Below the pieces are notes generated by a model, which saw nothing but the letters and a program-made list of their open reading frames with translations, ran no database searches and was not told where the DNA came from. 64,000 nucleotides of DNA from Aquirickettsiella gammari. Lineage in GTDB: Bacteria; Pseudomonadota; Gammaproteobacteria; Diplorickettsiales; Diplorickettsiaceae. The position numbers and the translations under genes are program-made. Location: NCBI GenBank assembly GCA_963701065.1, contig OY969558.1:930001-994000 (forward strand), given 5' to 3'. Of the stretch, positions 8,637 through 16,467 are shown one piece after another (position 1 is the first letter of the stretch; the number at the start of each line of letters is the position of its first letter).

Positions 8637-9818
8637 ATGGCTTTAATCAGCTTGAAAGATTTAGATTTGCACAATAAACGAGTCATTATTCGCGAGGATT
8701 TTAATGTTCCTTTATCAAAAGGAGTTATCACCAGTGATGCGCGTATACGGGCGGCGTTACCGACTATTCAATGTGCTTTGGCAAAAGGTGCTGCAGTTAT
8801 TTTGTTGTCTCATCTGGGTAGACCTGATGAAGGGCATTTTACTAAGGAATTTTCTTTAGCCCCTGTTGCAGCGCGATTACAAGATTTACTCGGTCAACCA
8901 GTAAGATTTATCATCGATGGCTTAGAGAAATTTAATATCTTACCAGGCGAAATTGTGTTGTGTGAAAATGTTAGATTTTGGCGAGGTGAAAGAAGTAATG
9001 ATCCTGTATTAGCAAAAAAAATAGCAAAATTAGGTGATATTTTTGTGATGGATGCTTTTGCAACAGCGCATCGTAGTGAAGCATCAACGGTAGGTGTAGC
9101 CCAGTTTTCTCAACAAGTTTGCGCGGGTTTATTATTAATGGCGGAGTTAAAAGCTTTAAATTTAGCATTTGAAAATCCTGCCAGGCCTTTATTGGCTATT
9201 GTCGGTGGTGCTAAGGTTTCTGGTAAATTAGTGCTGTTATCTTCCTTACTTAATAAAGTGAATGCATTGATACTAGGTGGTGGAATTGCAAATACCTTTT
9301 TAGCGGCTCAAGGTTATTCTGTAGGCCGATCTTTATATGAAATTGAATTGCTTGATGAGGCAAAACGTCTTTTAATCCTAGCGCAGCAAAAGCAGGTTGA
9401 GATTATTTTACCTTCCGATGTCATCGTTGCTACCGAAATCTCTGCTACCGCAAAAACCTATGTTAAGAAGTTAACGGAAATAAAAAATAATGAAATGATT
9501 TTAGATATAGGGCCAGAATCCATTAAACATTACACACGATGTGTGCAAGCAGCCGCTAGCCTATTATGGAATGGCCCTATTGGGGTTTTTGAGTTGCAAC
9601 CCTTTGAACAGGGCACGCGAGCGTTAAGCATCGCTATCGCGAATAGTGCCGCTTTTTCTATCGCGGGTGGAGGTGATACTTTAGCGGCTATTGAGAAATA
9701 TGGTATTAGCGATAAAATTTCCTATATTTCGACAGGAGGCGGGGCTTTTCTCGAATTTATTGAGGGGAAAGACCTGCCTGCATTAGCCATCTTACAAGAA
9801 AAGACGGAAGGAGCATGA
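8637..9818 (+). CDS. pgk: Phosphoglycerate kinase
   Basis: Transfers phosphate between 1,3-bisphosphoglycerate and ADP in glycolysis. Motifs: REDFNVP, SHLGRPDEG, ENVRFWRGE, MDAFATAHR, GGAKVSGK, LWNGPIGVFE and GGGDTLAAIEKYG. About 393 residues from ATG 8637, the usual length; an upstream TTG at 8619 adds six residues not found in the family. The stop overlaps the pyk start (ATGA), so pgk and pyk are co-translated. Unlike many relatives, gap and tkt do not precede it here. Confidence 0.97.
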   Translation: MALISLKDLDLHNKRVIIREDFNVPLSKGVITSDARIRAALPTIQCALAKGAAVILLSHLGRPDEGHFTKEFSLAPVAARLQDLLGQPVRFIIDGLEKFNILPGEIVLCENVRFWRGERSNDPVLAKKIAKLGDIFVMDAFATAHRSEASTVGVAQFSQQVCAGLLLMAELKALNLAFENPARPLLAIVGGAKVSGKLVLLSSLLNKVNALILGGGIANTFLAAQGYSVGRSLYEIELLDEAKRLLILAQQKQVEIILPSDVIVATEISATAKTYVKKLTEIKNNEMILDIGPESIKHYTRCVQAAASLLWNGPIGVFELQPFEQGTRALSIAIANSAAFSIAGGGDTLAAIEKYGISDKISYISTGGGAFLEFIEGKDLPALAILQEKTEGA

Positions 9819-11251
9819 CAATGAATCGCTTTAAAAGAACTAAAATTGTGGCGACATTAGGCCCTGCTACCGATAGTCCAGGCGTATTGCAGGCTATGAT
9901 AGTGGCAGGTTTAGATGTGGTACGATTAAATTTTTCACATGGAAAAGTCGAAGATCACATTAGACGTGCTAATTATGTCCGAGAGTGTGCCAAAGCAGCA
10001 GGGCGAGAAATCGCCATCATGGCCGATTTACAGGGTCCAAAAATTCGCATTGCCCGATTTAAAACCGGCTCTGTTTTTTTAGTAAAGGGCGCCTTATTTA
10101 TTTTGGATGCGAATCTAGCCCAAGATGAGGGAGATGAATCAACAGTAGGTATCGATTATAAAGGACTCCCTAAGGATGTTTCCCCTGGAGATTTTTTGTT
10201 GCTTGATGATGGACGTTTGGTACTTAAGGTGGATAGGGTTCAAAAAAATAAAATATTTTGTTTGGTTGAGGTAGGTGGAGAGTTATCTAATAATAAAGGA
10301 ATTAACCGAAAGGGCGGTGGTCTTTCTGCCATAGCGTTAACCGATAAAGATAAAAAAGACTTAAAAACAGCCGTGAAATTAAATGCAGATTATATTGCCA
10401 TTTCTTTTCCACGTAGTGCGGCCGACATGAAAAAAGCACGAAGCTTATTAAAAAAGGCAAAAGGACACGCAGGTTTGATTGCCAAAATAGAACGTAGTGA
10501 TGCGATCCCTGTTATTGATGAGATTATTAACGCTTCCGATGCGGTTATGGTTGCACGAGGTGATTTAGGGGTGGAAATTGGTGATGCAGAATTACCAGCA
10601 GTACAAAAACATATCATACAGCGGGCACGAACCCTAGATAAAGCTGTTATTACCGCAACACAAATGATGGAATCTATGATCCATAATACCATTCCTACTC
10701 GAGCCGAAGTATTTGATGTGGCAAATGCCGTATTAGATGGGACTGATGCAGTTATGTTGTCTGCAGAAACCGCTACGGGGGATCATCCCGCGTTAGTGGT
10801 AATGGCTATGGCACGTATCTGTTTGGGTGCGGAAAAGCAAGCTAAAACGCGTATATCTGGCCATCGTGTAGAATGTCAATTTCATCGTGCTGATGAAGCC
10901 ATTGCGATGGCGGCTATGTATACCGCCAATCATTACGATATTAAAGGGATTATTGCTTTAACTGAAACCGGCGCTACTCCTTTGTGGATGTCACGCATTC
11001 GTTCGGGTATCCCTATCTACGGTTTAGCGCGCAGTTTAAGAACAACCCGTCGATTAGCGCTTTATCGAGGGGTTTATCCGCTCTATTTTGATATTGATAA
11101 GGCGCCTAAAGGTAATATAAGTCAATTTGCTATTGAAGAGTTAAAAAAACATAATTTTTTACGTAAAGGCGAGCGAGTTCTGATTACTTATGGGGATCTA
11201 TTAAAAATTACTGGAGGGACAAATACCTTAAAGATTTTAGAAGTCAATTAG
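9815..11251 (+). CDS. pyk: Pyruvate kinase
   Basis: Converts phosphoenolpyruvate and ADP to pyruvate and ATP. 478 residues. Substrate and metal residues are in KIVATLGPATD, LNFSHG, AKIERSDAI, MVARGDLGVEIG and TATQMMESM; the C-terminal domain (about 345-478) has TETGATPLWMSR typical of the effector domain. Overlaps pgk by 4 bases. A convergent fur gene lies 67 bases downstream with no clear hairpin terminator between. Confidence 0.97.
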   Translation: MTMNRFKRTKIVATLGPATDSPGVLQAMIVAGLDVVRLNFSHGKVEDHIRRANYVRECAKAAGREIAIMADLQGPKIRIARFKTGSVFLVKGALFILDANLAQDEGDESTVGIDYKGLPKDVSPGDFLLLDDGRLVLKVDRVQKNKIFCLVEVGGELSNNKGINRKGGGLSAIALTDKDKKDLKTAVKLNADYIAISFPRSAADMKKARSLLKKAKGHAGLIAKIERSDAIPVIDEIINASDAVMVARGDLGVEIGDAELPAVQKHIIQRARTLDKAVITATQMMESMIHNTIPTRAEVFDVANAVLDGTDAVMLSAETATGDHPALVVMAMARICLGAEKQAKTRISGHRVECQFHRADEAIAMAAMYTANHYDIKGIIALTETGATPLWMSRIRSGIPIYGLARSLRTTRRLALYRGVYPLYFDIDKAPKGNISQFAIEELKKHNFLRKGERVLITYGDLLKITGGTNTLKILEVN

Positions 11252-11318
11252 TCAAGCGTATTGAATTCGTTTAAAGAGTAGACGCTAATATATTAGGTTA
11301 AATAACTATCTAATGCAC

Positions 11319-11741
11319 TTAGGCTTTTGCTTTAGTAAAACATTTAGTGCAGATGCCATAAATAATGAGACTATGATCGGTCATTTGGTAGTTAGCCCGT
11401 TGCGCTACCATTTTTTGACGTCGCTCGATGGCTTTATCAACAAACTCATCAACTCTTCCGCATTTAATACAGACTAAATGGTCATGATGCGGGCCTTGAT
11501 TCAACTCAAAGACAGAATAGGTATCTTCGAAGTTTTGGCGTTTAACTAAGCCAGCGCTTTCAAATTGTGTTAATACGCGATAGACGGTAGCTAAGCCTAT
11601 ATCTTCACCGGATTCCAATAAGGTTTTATAAATATCTTCTGCGCTTAAATGACGCGTTTTAGCTTGTTCAAGTAGTTCAAGTATTTTTAATCTAGGTACT
11701 GTTACTTTTAAGCCAACTTGGCGTAGTTGTTGATTATCCAT
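11319..11741 (-). CDS. fur: Ferric uptake regulator Fur
   Basis: Iron-responsive repressor. 140 residues. N-terminal winged helix (GLKVTVPRLKILELLE, ATVYRVLTQFESAGLV) and C-terminal dimer/metal domain with HHDHLVC, CGRVDEF and a second CxxC (CTKC). Divergent from bamE, the usual arrangement in gammaproteobacteria. Likely controls the siderophore operon at 36694, where a weak Fur-box-like sequence overlaps the promoter. Confidence 0.97.
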   Translation of the reverse strand: MDNQQLRQVGLKVTVPRLKILELLEQAKTRHLSAEDIYKTLLESGEDIGLATVYRVLTQFESAGLVKRQNFEDTYSVFELNQGPHHDHLVCIKCGRVDEFVDKAIERRQKMVAQRANYQMTDHSLIIYGICTKCFTKAKA

Positions 11742-11869
11742 TAGACTAGCTCTAAACTCCCCAATAAGTAAGGGGTGTCTTTGGATTTTATGTTAATTAA
11801 ATACATTTCTATTTCACCCTTGTTTTTTAACTGTAGTGCATAGTTCAAGCTTATAGTTTAATTTTTAAT

Positions 11870-11888
11870 TATAATGATATTATTTTAT
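11870..11888. promoter_or_regulatory. TATAAT box and Fur-box-like sequence at bamE start
   Basis: TATAAT at 11870-11875 lies only 11 bases before the bamE ATG and no Shine-Dalgarno sequence is visible. The nine bases ATAATGATA (11871-11879) equal the left part of the 19-bp Fur consensus; 12 of 19 positions match overall. No good -35 box. Either a nearly leaderless promoter or chance in AT-rich DNA. Confidence 0.25.
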
Positions 11889-12192
11889 GAAAAAATTGTT
11901 TATTAGTTTTTTATTATTAATACTTTCTGGCTGCCATATCGTATATCGGCCTAGTGTTCAATCAGGCAATATACTTAAGCAGTCTACCATAGACCAATTA
12001 AAGCTCGGTATGACGATGGAGCAAGTTCGTTATCTTTTGGGTAGTTGTGTGCTACAGTCGCCTTTTCAATCGGGTCGTAAAGATTATATCTATTTTTACC
12101 AGCCAGGTTATGCTGAGCCTATTCAAAGGCGGGTTACCCTACTATTTTCAAAGGGGCGCTTACAGAAAATTGAAAAATCAGCACTTAATTAA
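11887..12192 (+). CDS. bamE: Outer-membrane assembly lipoprotein BamE
   Basis: Small lipoprotein of the BAM complex that inserts beta-barrel proteins in the outer membrane. 101 residues: signal peptide with lipobox LSGC (Cys about residue 16), then the SmpA/OmlA domain (QSTIDQLKLGMTMEQVRYLLGS and DYIYFYQPG). Divergent from fur, the usual gammaproteobacterial neighbour. Start ATG is fixed by the signal peptide; no ribosome site precedes it. Confidence 0.95.
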   Translation: MKKLFISFLLLILSGCHIVYRPSVQSGNILKQSTIDQLKLGMTMEQVRYLLGSCVLQSPFQSGRKDYIYFYQPGYAEPIQRRVTLLFSKGRLQKIEKSALN

Positions 12193-12228
12193 CTGGTTTT
12201 GAAGATTTAAAAAATATCAAAATTCACG

Positions 12229-12513
12229 TTAAAGGATGTTTTGTTTTTTAGCGCGATTTCTTCTAGTTTTTTTGGGATCCGTCGTAAGTGGCCGGTAGAT
12301 TTCTATTCTATCTCCCTCTTCTACTTGGCTGTCTAATGTGCGTAATTTTCCAAAAATACCCACTTTATTTTTTGTGAGATCGATATGCGGGAAGTCTGAT
12401 AAAATATCTGAGCGGCGTATAACTTCTGCTATGCAGCTAGAAAGCGGTACAGATAGCTGTATAGTCTTTTGTTGCTGATTCTCAGCAAATATCACTTCAA
12501 CAGAGATAAACAT
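12229..12513 (-). CDS. rnfH: RnfH family ubiquitin-like protein
   Basis: Small beta-grasp protein of unknown precise role, commonly next to ratA. The core ISVEVIFAENQQQKTIQLSV, IDLTKNKVGIFGK and DRIEIYRPLTTDPKKTRR matches E. coli RnfH closely. I chose ATG 12513 (94 residues) because it aligns with the family start; a TTG at 12549 would add twelve residues that no relative has. Follows ratA on the same strand. Confidence 0.9.
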   Translation of the reverse strand: MFISVEVIFAENQQQKTIQLSVPLSSCIAEVIRRSDILSDFPHIDLTKNKVGIFGKLRTLDSQVEEGDRIEIYRPLTTDPKKTRRNRAKKQNIL

Positions 12514-12554
12514 TTTGCAAATATATACTGAAATGTTAGATTGAGCCAATTTTC

Positions 12555-12989
12555 TTATCGATCACCATATACCTGATGCGCTCGCTTAGAAAAAGCTTGC
12601 ACTAAGGTATTGGCCACCTTTTCAAAAACAGGCGAGAAAGCAAGTGCTAACAGACGGGTAGAAAATTCAAACTCTAAATTTAAACGAATTTTAGAGCCGT
12701 GTTGAGTCGCTTCAAACGCCCAATACCCCTCCAAATGTTTAAATGGCCCGTCCACGAGACTAATTTCGATCAACTTATTTTTTTGTAAACGATTAAGCGT
12801 GGTAAATGTTTTAGATAAGCCACCAGCGGTTAATGTAAGACTGGCTTGTAGGCTATCTTCATTTTGGCTTATTATCTTGCTTTTACTACACCAAGGAAGA
12901 AATTCACTGTAGTTTTCAATGCGGTTGACGAGTTCATACATCTCTGCCACATTGTAGGGTACTTCTAAACAGTGTTGAATAACTGGCAT
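12555..12989 (-). CDS. ratA: RatA / START-domain ubiquinone-binding family protein
   Basis: Belongs to the polyketide cyclase/START family (YfjG, Coq10-like). In E. coli the protein was described as a ribosome-association toxin; Coq10 relatives bind ubiquinone. 144 residues with VPYNVAEMYELVNRIENYSEFLPWC at the N-terminus and FEKVANTLVQAFSKRAHQVYG at the C-terminus. Paired with rnfH and divergent from smpB, the conserved arrangement. Confidence 0.9.
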   Translation of the reverse strand: MPVIQHCLEVPYNVAEMYELVNRIENYSEFLPWCSKSKIISQNEDSLQASLTLTAGGLSKTFTTLNRLQKNKLIEISLVDGPFKHLEGYWAFEATQHGSKIRLNLEFEFSTRLLALAFSPVFEKVANTLVQAFSKRAHQVYGDR

Positions 12990-13076
12990 AATAAAGGTTC
13001 AGAGCGGGCCATATTTTGGCATGTTTCCCATCAATGATGGTCTGTATAATAATCACGAAATGCTCGAGTATATCCC

Positions 13077-13553
13077 ATGAACCCAAAGAAATCATTGCAA
13101 GATACCACTATCGCCTTAAATAGACGGGCACGCCACGATTATTTTATTGAACAATCCATAGAAGCGGGGCTGGTTTTACAGGGTTGGGAAGTCAAAAGTC
13201 TTCGCGGTGGAAGGGCGCAATTAACAGAAAGCTATGTATTGCTAAAAAATGGTGAAGCATGGCTGTTAGGCTGCCATATTACCCCCTTAGCGACTGTTTC
13301 TACCAACCATAGTAGGCCGGACCCTAGTCGTACCCGTAAATTACTATTAAATGAGCGTGAGCTAAGCAAATTGGCGGGAAGTGTTATGCGTAAGGGTTAT
13401 ACGCTGATTGCATTAAAACTATATTGGAAAAAGAATCGAATTAAGCTGGAAGTGGGTTTAGCTAAAGGCAAGCAAGAACATGATAAACGCGCTAGTCTAA
13501 AGGAAAAAGATTGGCAACGGGAAAAAATGCGTTTGGGCCGTTTTATAAAGTAA
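13077..13553 (+). CDS. smpB: SsrA-binding protein SmpB
   Basis: Binds tmRNA and delivers it to stalled ribosomes for trans-translation. 158 residues; N-terminal NRRARHDYFIEQSIEAGLVLQGWEVKS is split here only for reading, followed by GRAQLTESYV and the basic C-terminal tail (KDWQREKMRLGRFIK) that enters the decoding centre. Its RNA partner ssrA lies immediately downstream. Confidence 0.97.
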   Translation: MNPKKSLQDTTIALNRRARHDYFIEQSIEAGLVLQGWEVKSLRGGRAQLTESYVLLKNGEAWLLGCHITPLATVSTNHSRPDPSRTRKLLLNERELSKLAGSVMRKGYTLIALKLYWKKNRIKLEVGLAKGKQEHDKRASLKEKDWQREKMRLGRFIK

Positions 13554-13608
13554 GAATTTTACCTACATTTTCAGGGTTTTAAGCTATTTTTTAAAGAGAT
13601 GTTTTTTT

Positions 13609-13637
13609 CTGAAAGCACGTCGTAATTAAGGTATAAT
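13609..13637 (+). promoter_or_regulatory. ssrA promoter (sigma70-like)
   Basis: Perfect -10 TATAAT at 13632-13637, with CTGAAA (4 of 6 to TTGACA) at 13609-13614, spacer 17. The -10 ends nine bases before the mapped 5' end of the tmRNA acceptor stem. Confidence 0.6.
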
Positions 13638-13646
13638 GCCCGTCTG

Positions 13647-14050
13647 GGGGGCGATCTGGCTTCGACGTTGGTTACAAACCCTAAGGTGCATGTCGAGGAC
13701 GCAACTTTGCCTCGTTAATCATGTTGCAAACTTATAGTTGCAAACGACGACTATATCTCCGCTAAAGACGTTGCGATTGCTGCCTAACCGGTAGTAAATT
13801 TTCAACGTTGTGCCGCCTAAACAGCGGCTAGCGCCATGAACTTCATAGGCTTGTATGTGGAGGGATTGGTCATAACTGACAAGCTCGTAGCCTAGCCTGT
13901 CTGGGGCGAATGCTACTAAAACCAATCAGACTCGTTGATGAGTTCCCTGTCTATCGGAGATTTATCGATTAAATTTAAAGATTGACTAAACATGTAGTGC
14001 CAAAGGCAGCGGACTGGCGGACGTGGGTTCGATTCCCACCGCCTCCACCA
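13647..14050 (+). ncRNA. ssrA: Transfer-messenger RNA (tmRNA)
   Basis: Rescues stalled ribosomes with SmpB. The 5' GGGGGCG (13647-13653) pairs with CGCCTCC before the encoded CCA that ends at 14050; the T-arm reads GTGGGTTCGATTCCCAC. The tag frame begins with the resume codon GCA at 13740 and ends at TAA 13785-13787: A-N-D-D-Y-I-S-A-K-D-V-A-I-A-A, 15 codons, with the AA end needed for ClpXP recognition. At 404 nt it is longer than E. coli tmRNA (363 nt). Boundaries come from pairing of the acceptor stem. Confidence 0.95.
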
Positions 14051-14256
14051 AATTTTTGAATGAATACACTGAAGGGTTTCTAGAGTTCCTTTTGATGTAG
14101 GTTAATTTCTTTAAGGCTTAGGGAGAAAAAGCATCCTAGAAGTAGAGCAACTTAGTGGTTTTGATCGGCGCCTGTTTTTGTCTATTAGGCCCCTAGTGAC
14201 AAGCCCCTTAAAAAAGAATAGACTACCGCCTCGTTAGAAAAACATGATTAATTTTT

Positions 14257-14772
14257 ATGGAAAACCTGGTTGTTGTAGTCCTAGGCCTTACTGAAAATCA
14301 GCTCACTGATCAAGTGTTTAAATTGGTTGCTCATAGTAGTTGCCATATTGTTGATGCGCGTGTCAATACGACGGCAACACATATTACGATGACCTTGCTG
14401 ATTGGGGGTGCTTGGAATACCATCGCAAAGTTTGAAACACTTATAAAAAAATATGAAGGCCAAGTTTTAGTTGCACGTACCCAATTTCGCGCAGCGCAAC
14501 CCGATAATTTTCCTTATTCTTCCTATATTGTTGCGCCAGATACCTCGGATGTTTTGGCTAAAATCACACAATTTTTGTCTGAGCAAGAAGTGACACTTTA
14601 TAATCTCCATATAGAATCCTATAAAGCACCCATAACAGAAGCGGCAATGCTGGGTATTTCATTATCTTTTGGTTTTCCTGCGCATCATTTAGTAGCGGAT
14701 TTCCGTGAACACTTTATTGTATTTTGTGATGAAAACAATTTTGACGTCGCAATGGAACCGCAGAAAAACTAG
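14257..14772 (+). CDS. gcvR: GcvR-like ACT-domain regulator
   Basis: Two tandem ACT domains: about residues 4-80 (VVVLGLTENQLTDQVFKLVAHSSCHIVDAR) and 88-165 (YIVAPDTSDVLAKITQFLSEQEVTLYNL). In E. coli GcvR represses the glycine cleavage operon by holding GcvA, and the gene sits just before bcp as here. Whether the GcvA partner exists in this genome cannot be seen. 171 residues. Confidence 0.8.
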   Translation: MENLVVVVLGLTENQLTDQVFKLVAHSSCHIVDARVNTTATHITMTLLIGGAWNTIAKFETLIKKYEGQVLVARTQFRAAQPDNFPYSSYIVAPDTSDVLAKITQFLSEQEVTLYNLHIESYKAPITEAAMLGISLSFGFPAHHLVADFREHFIVFCDENNFDVAMEPQKN

Positions 14773-14804
14773 CATCCTTTTTTATTTAAAAGTTATTACC
14801 TGAA

Positions 14805-15269
14805 ATGTTAGTTCTAAATAAACCGGCGCCTGATTTTAGTTTACCCGCTACTAGCGGTAAAGTAATTAATTTAAGCGATTTTAAAGGTAAAAATGTGGTT
14901 TTATATTTTTATCCTAAAGATTGCACTTCGGGATGCACACAAGAAGGTAAAGATTTTTCAGAAAATTATAAAAAATTTGCTTCTTTGAATACCGTTATAT
15001 TAGGGGTGTCCCGTGATAGTTTAAAACTTCACGAAAAGTTTAAATCTGAACAACAATTCCCTTTTGAATTACTGTCGGATACAGATGAAAAGTTATGTCA
15101 GCTTTACCATGTGCTAAAAGAAAAAATGATGTATGGTAAGAAAACACGTGCTATCGAGCGGAGCACATTTTTAATTGATAAAAAGGGTATTTTGTGCCAC
15201 GAATGGAGAAAAGTGCAGGTTCCGGGGCACGTGGAAGCCGTGTTACAAACCGTTGCTAAATTAAGTTAG
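14805..15269 (+). CDS. bcp: Peroxiredoxin, Bcp/PrxQ family
   Basis: Thiol peroxidase reducing hydrogen and organic peroxides. 154 residues, thioredoxin fold: APDFSLPATSG, YFYPKDCTSGCT, RSTFLIDKKG. The peroxidatic cysteine is C44. The usual resolving cysteine five residues later (C50 in E. coli Bcp) is a lysine here (K49); an extra cysteine, C40, lies four residues before C44 instead. It may work as a 1-Cys enzyme or use C40. Confidence 0.93.
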   Translation: MLVLNKPAPDFSLPATSGKVINLSDFKGKNVVLYFYPKDCTSGCTQEGKDFSENYKKFASLNTVILGVSRDSLKLHEKFKSEQQFPFELLSDTDEKLCQLYHVLKEKMMYGKKTRAIERSTFLIDKKGILCHEWRKVQVPGHVEAVLQTVAKLS

Positions 15270-15280
15270 GCGCATCTTTA

Positions 15281-16357
15281 TTAGCATAGTTTATTCGGAT
15301 GCGTAGCGTTTTTCTTATAAGAAATAGCATTTAGAATTGCTTTTACGACACTTGCTAAGGGGATAGCAAAAAATACTCCCCAAAATCCAAGTAAGCCACC
15401 AAATATAAGGACGGCTATAATAATAGTTACCGGGTGAAGATCGACCGCTTCAGAAAATAAAAAGGGTACTAGTAGATTGGCATCTAAGGTGATAATTAAT
15501 GAATAAACTGCAACCAGGTAGGCAAACTGGGCTGTCCATCCCCATTCTAAAAATCCGATAATGAGCACCGGAATAGTCACCATAACAGCACCGATATAAG
15601 GGATAACCACAGAAATCCCTACTAAAACACTGAGTAATATGGCGTACTCAAGACCAAGTATTGCAAAGGATAGATAGGTAACTATCCAAACAATTAGCAT
15701 TTCTAATGCTTTTCCTCGCACGTAATTCCCTGTTTGTGCAAGAACTTCAGTCCATACTTGAGAAATTAGTCGGCGTTTTTCTGGCAAATATTCGACCAGC
15801 CAAGCGATTATTTTTTTTTCGTCTAGTAAGAAAAAATAAACCAACAAGGGAACTAATACAAAATAAATAGTAAACGCAATGATATTAGGAATATAGCCTA
15901 AGGAAGCAGAGAGTATCCCTTGTCCGGAATGCGTTAGTCCAAGCTTAAATTGAGTAATCCATTCTTGTATTTGATTGGCCGAAGTATAGCCTGGATAACG
16001 AATAGGTAGGTATAAGAGTAACTCTTGGCCTTTGGCGGCCATGGCAGGTATTTCGGCAATTAAGTTGCTTAATTGCCGAAATAGTAAAGGTAATAAACCT
16101 ACGATACCAAGGATAACTAAGCCTACAAAACTAATGTAAACCCCCAAAACGGCGGCAATTCGCGGTAGGCGAAGTTTCTCTAGAGAGCTAATAGGCCATT
16201 GTAATAAATAGGCGACTACAATACTGACCAATACAGGGGCTAATATTTTTCCTAATGCGGCAAAGAGCACAACAATAAAAAGTAGAAACAGCCATAAAAT
16301 AGCCAATTCCGGATCAAGAAAATACCTTGTAAACCAAGTTTTAACAAGTTGCAGCAT
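15281..16357 (-). CDS. AI-2E family transporter / PerM-type permease
   Basis: Inner-membrane protein of 358 residues with about eight membrane spans, the first pair near residues 15-70 and the last group after 200. The family signature region GLEYAILLSVLVGISVVIPYIGAVMVTIP is present (about 230-258). Family members export signals or ions (AI-2 exporter TqsA, sodium/proton antiporters), but most are uncharacterised, so the substrate is unknown. Convergent with bcp, 11 bases apart. Confidence 0.85.
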   Translation of the reverse strand: MLQLVKTWFTRYFLDPELAILWLFLLFIVVLFAALGKILAPVLVSIVVAYLLQWPISSLEKLRLPRIAAVLGVYISFVGLVILGIVGLLPLLFRQLSNLIAEIPAMAAKGQELLLYLPIRYPGYTSANQIQEWITQFKLGLTHSGQGILSASLGYIPNIIAFTIYFVLVPLLVYFFLLDEKKIIAWLVEYLPEKRRLISQVWTEVLAQTGNYVRGKALEMLIVWIVTYLSFAILGLEYAILLSVLVGISVVIPYIGAVMVTIPVLIIGFLEWGWTAQFAYLVAVYSLIITLDANLLVPFLFSEAVDLHPVTIIIAVLIFGGLLGFWGVFFAIPLASVVKAILNAISYKKNATHPNKLC

Positions 16358-16467
16358 AATCTTAGTCGCTACTTTTATAAGATAGGAGTAACTTGAAGTC
16401 TATTGAACAGACGAGTTAAAGTCAAAAAGCTTTAAAACAGCATTTTTTAAGGTCAAAGATAAAAATT

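Noticed and set aside
10390..10692. 100-codon frame on the minus strand within pyk
   Set aside because: Antisense shadow of a well-conserved pyruvate kinase; no recognisable protein features.
11252..11318. AGCGT...ACGCT inverted repeat between pyk and fur as a terminator
   Set aside because: Stem of only five pairs with a loop of about 20 bases and no T run.
13719..13925. Open frame of 68 codons on the minus strand
   Set aside because: It lies entirely inside the tmRNA gene ssrA, whose ends, tag and acceptor stem are all recognisable.
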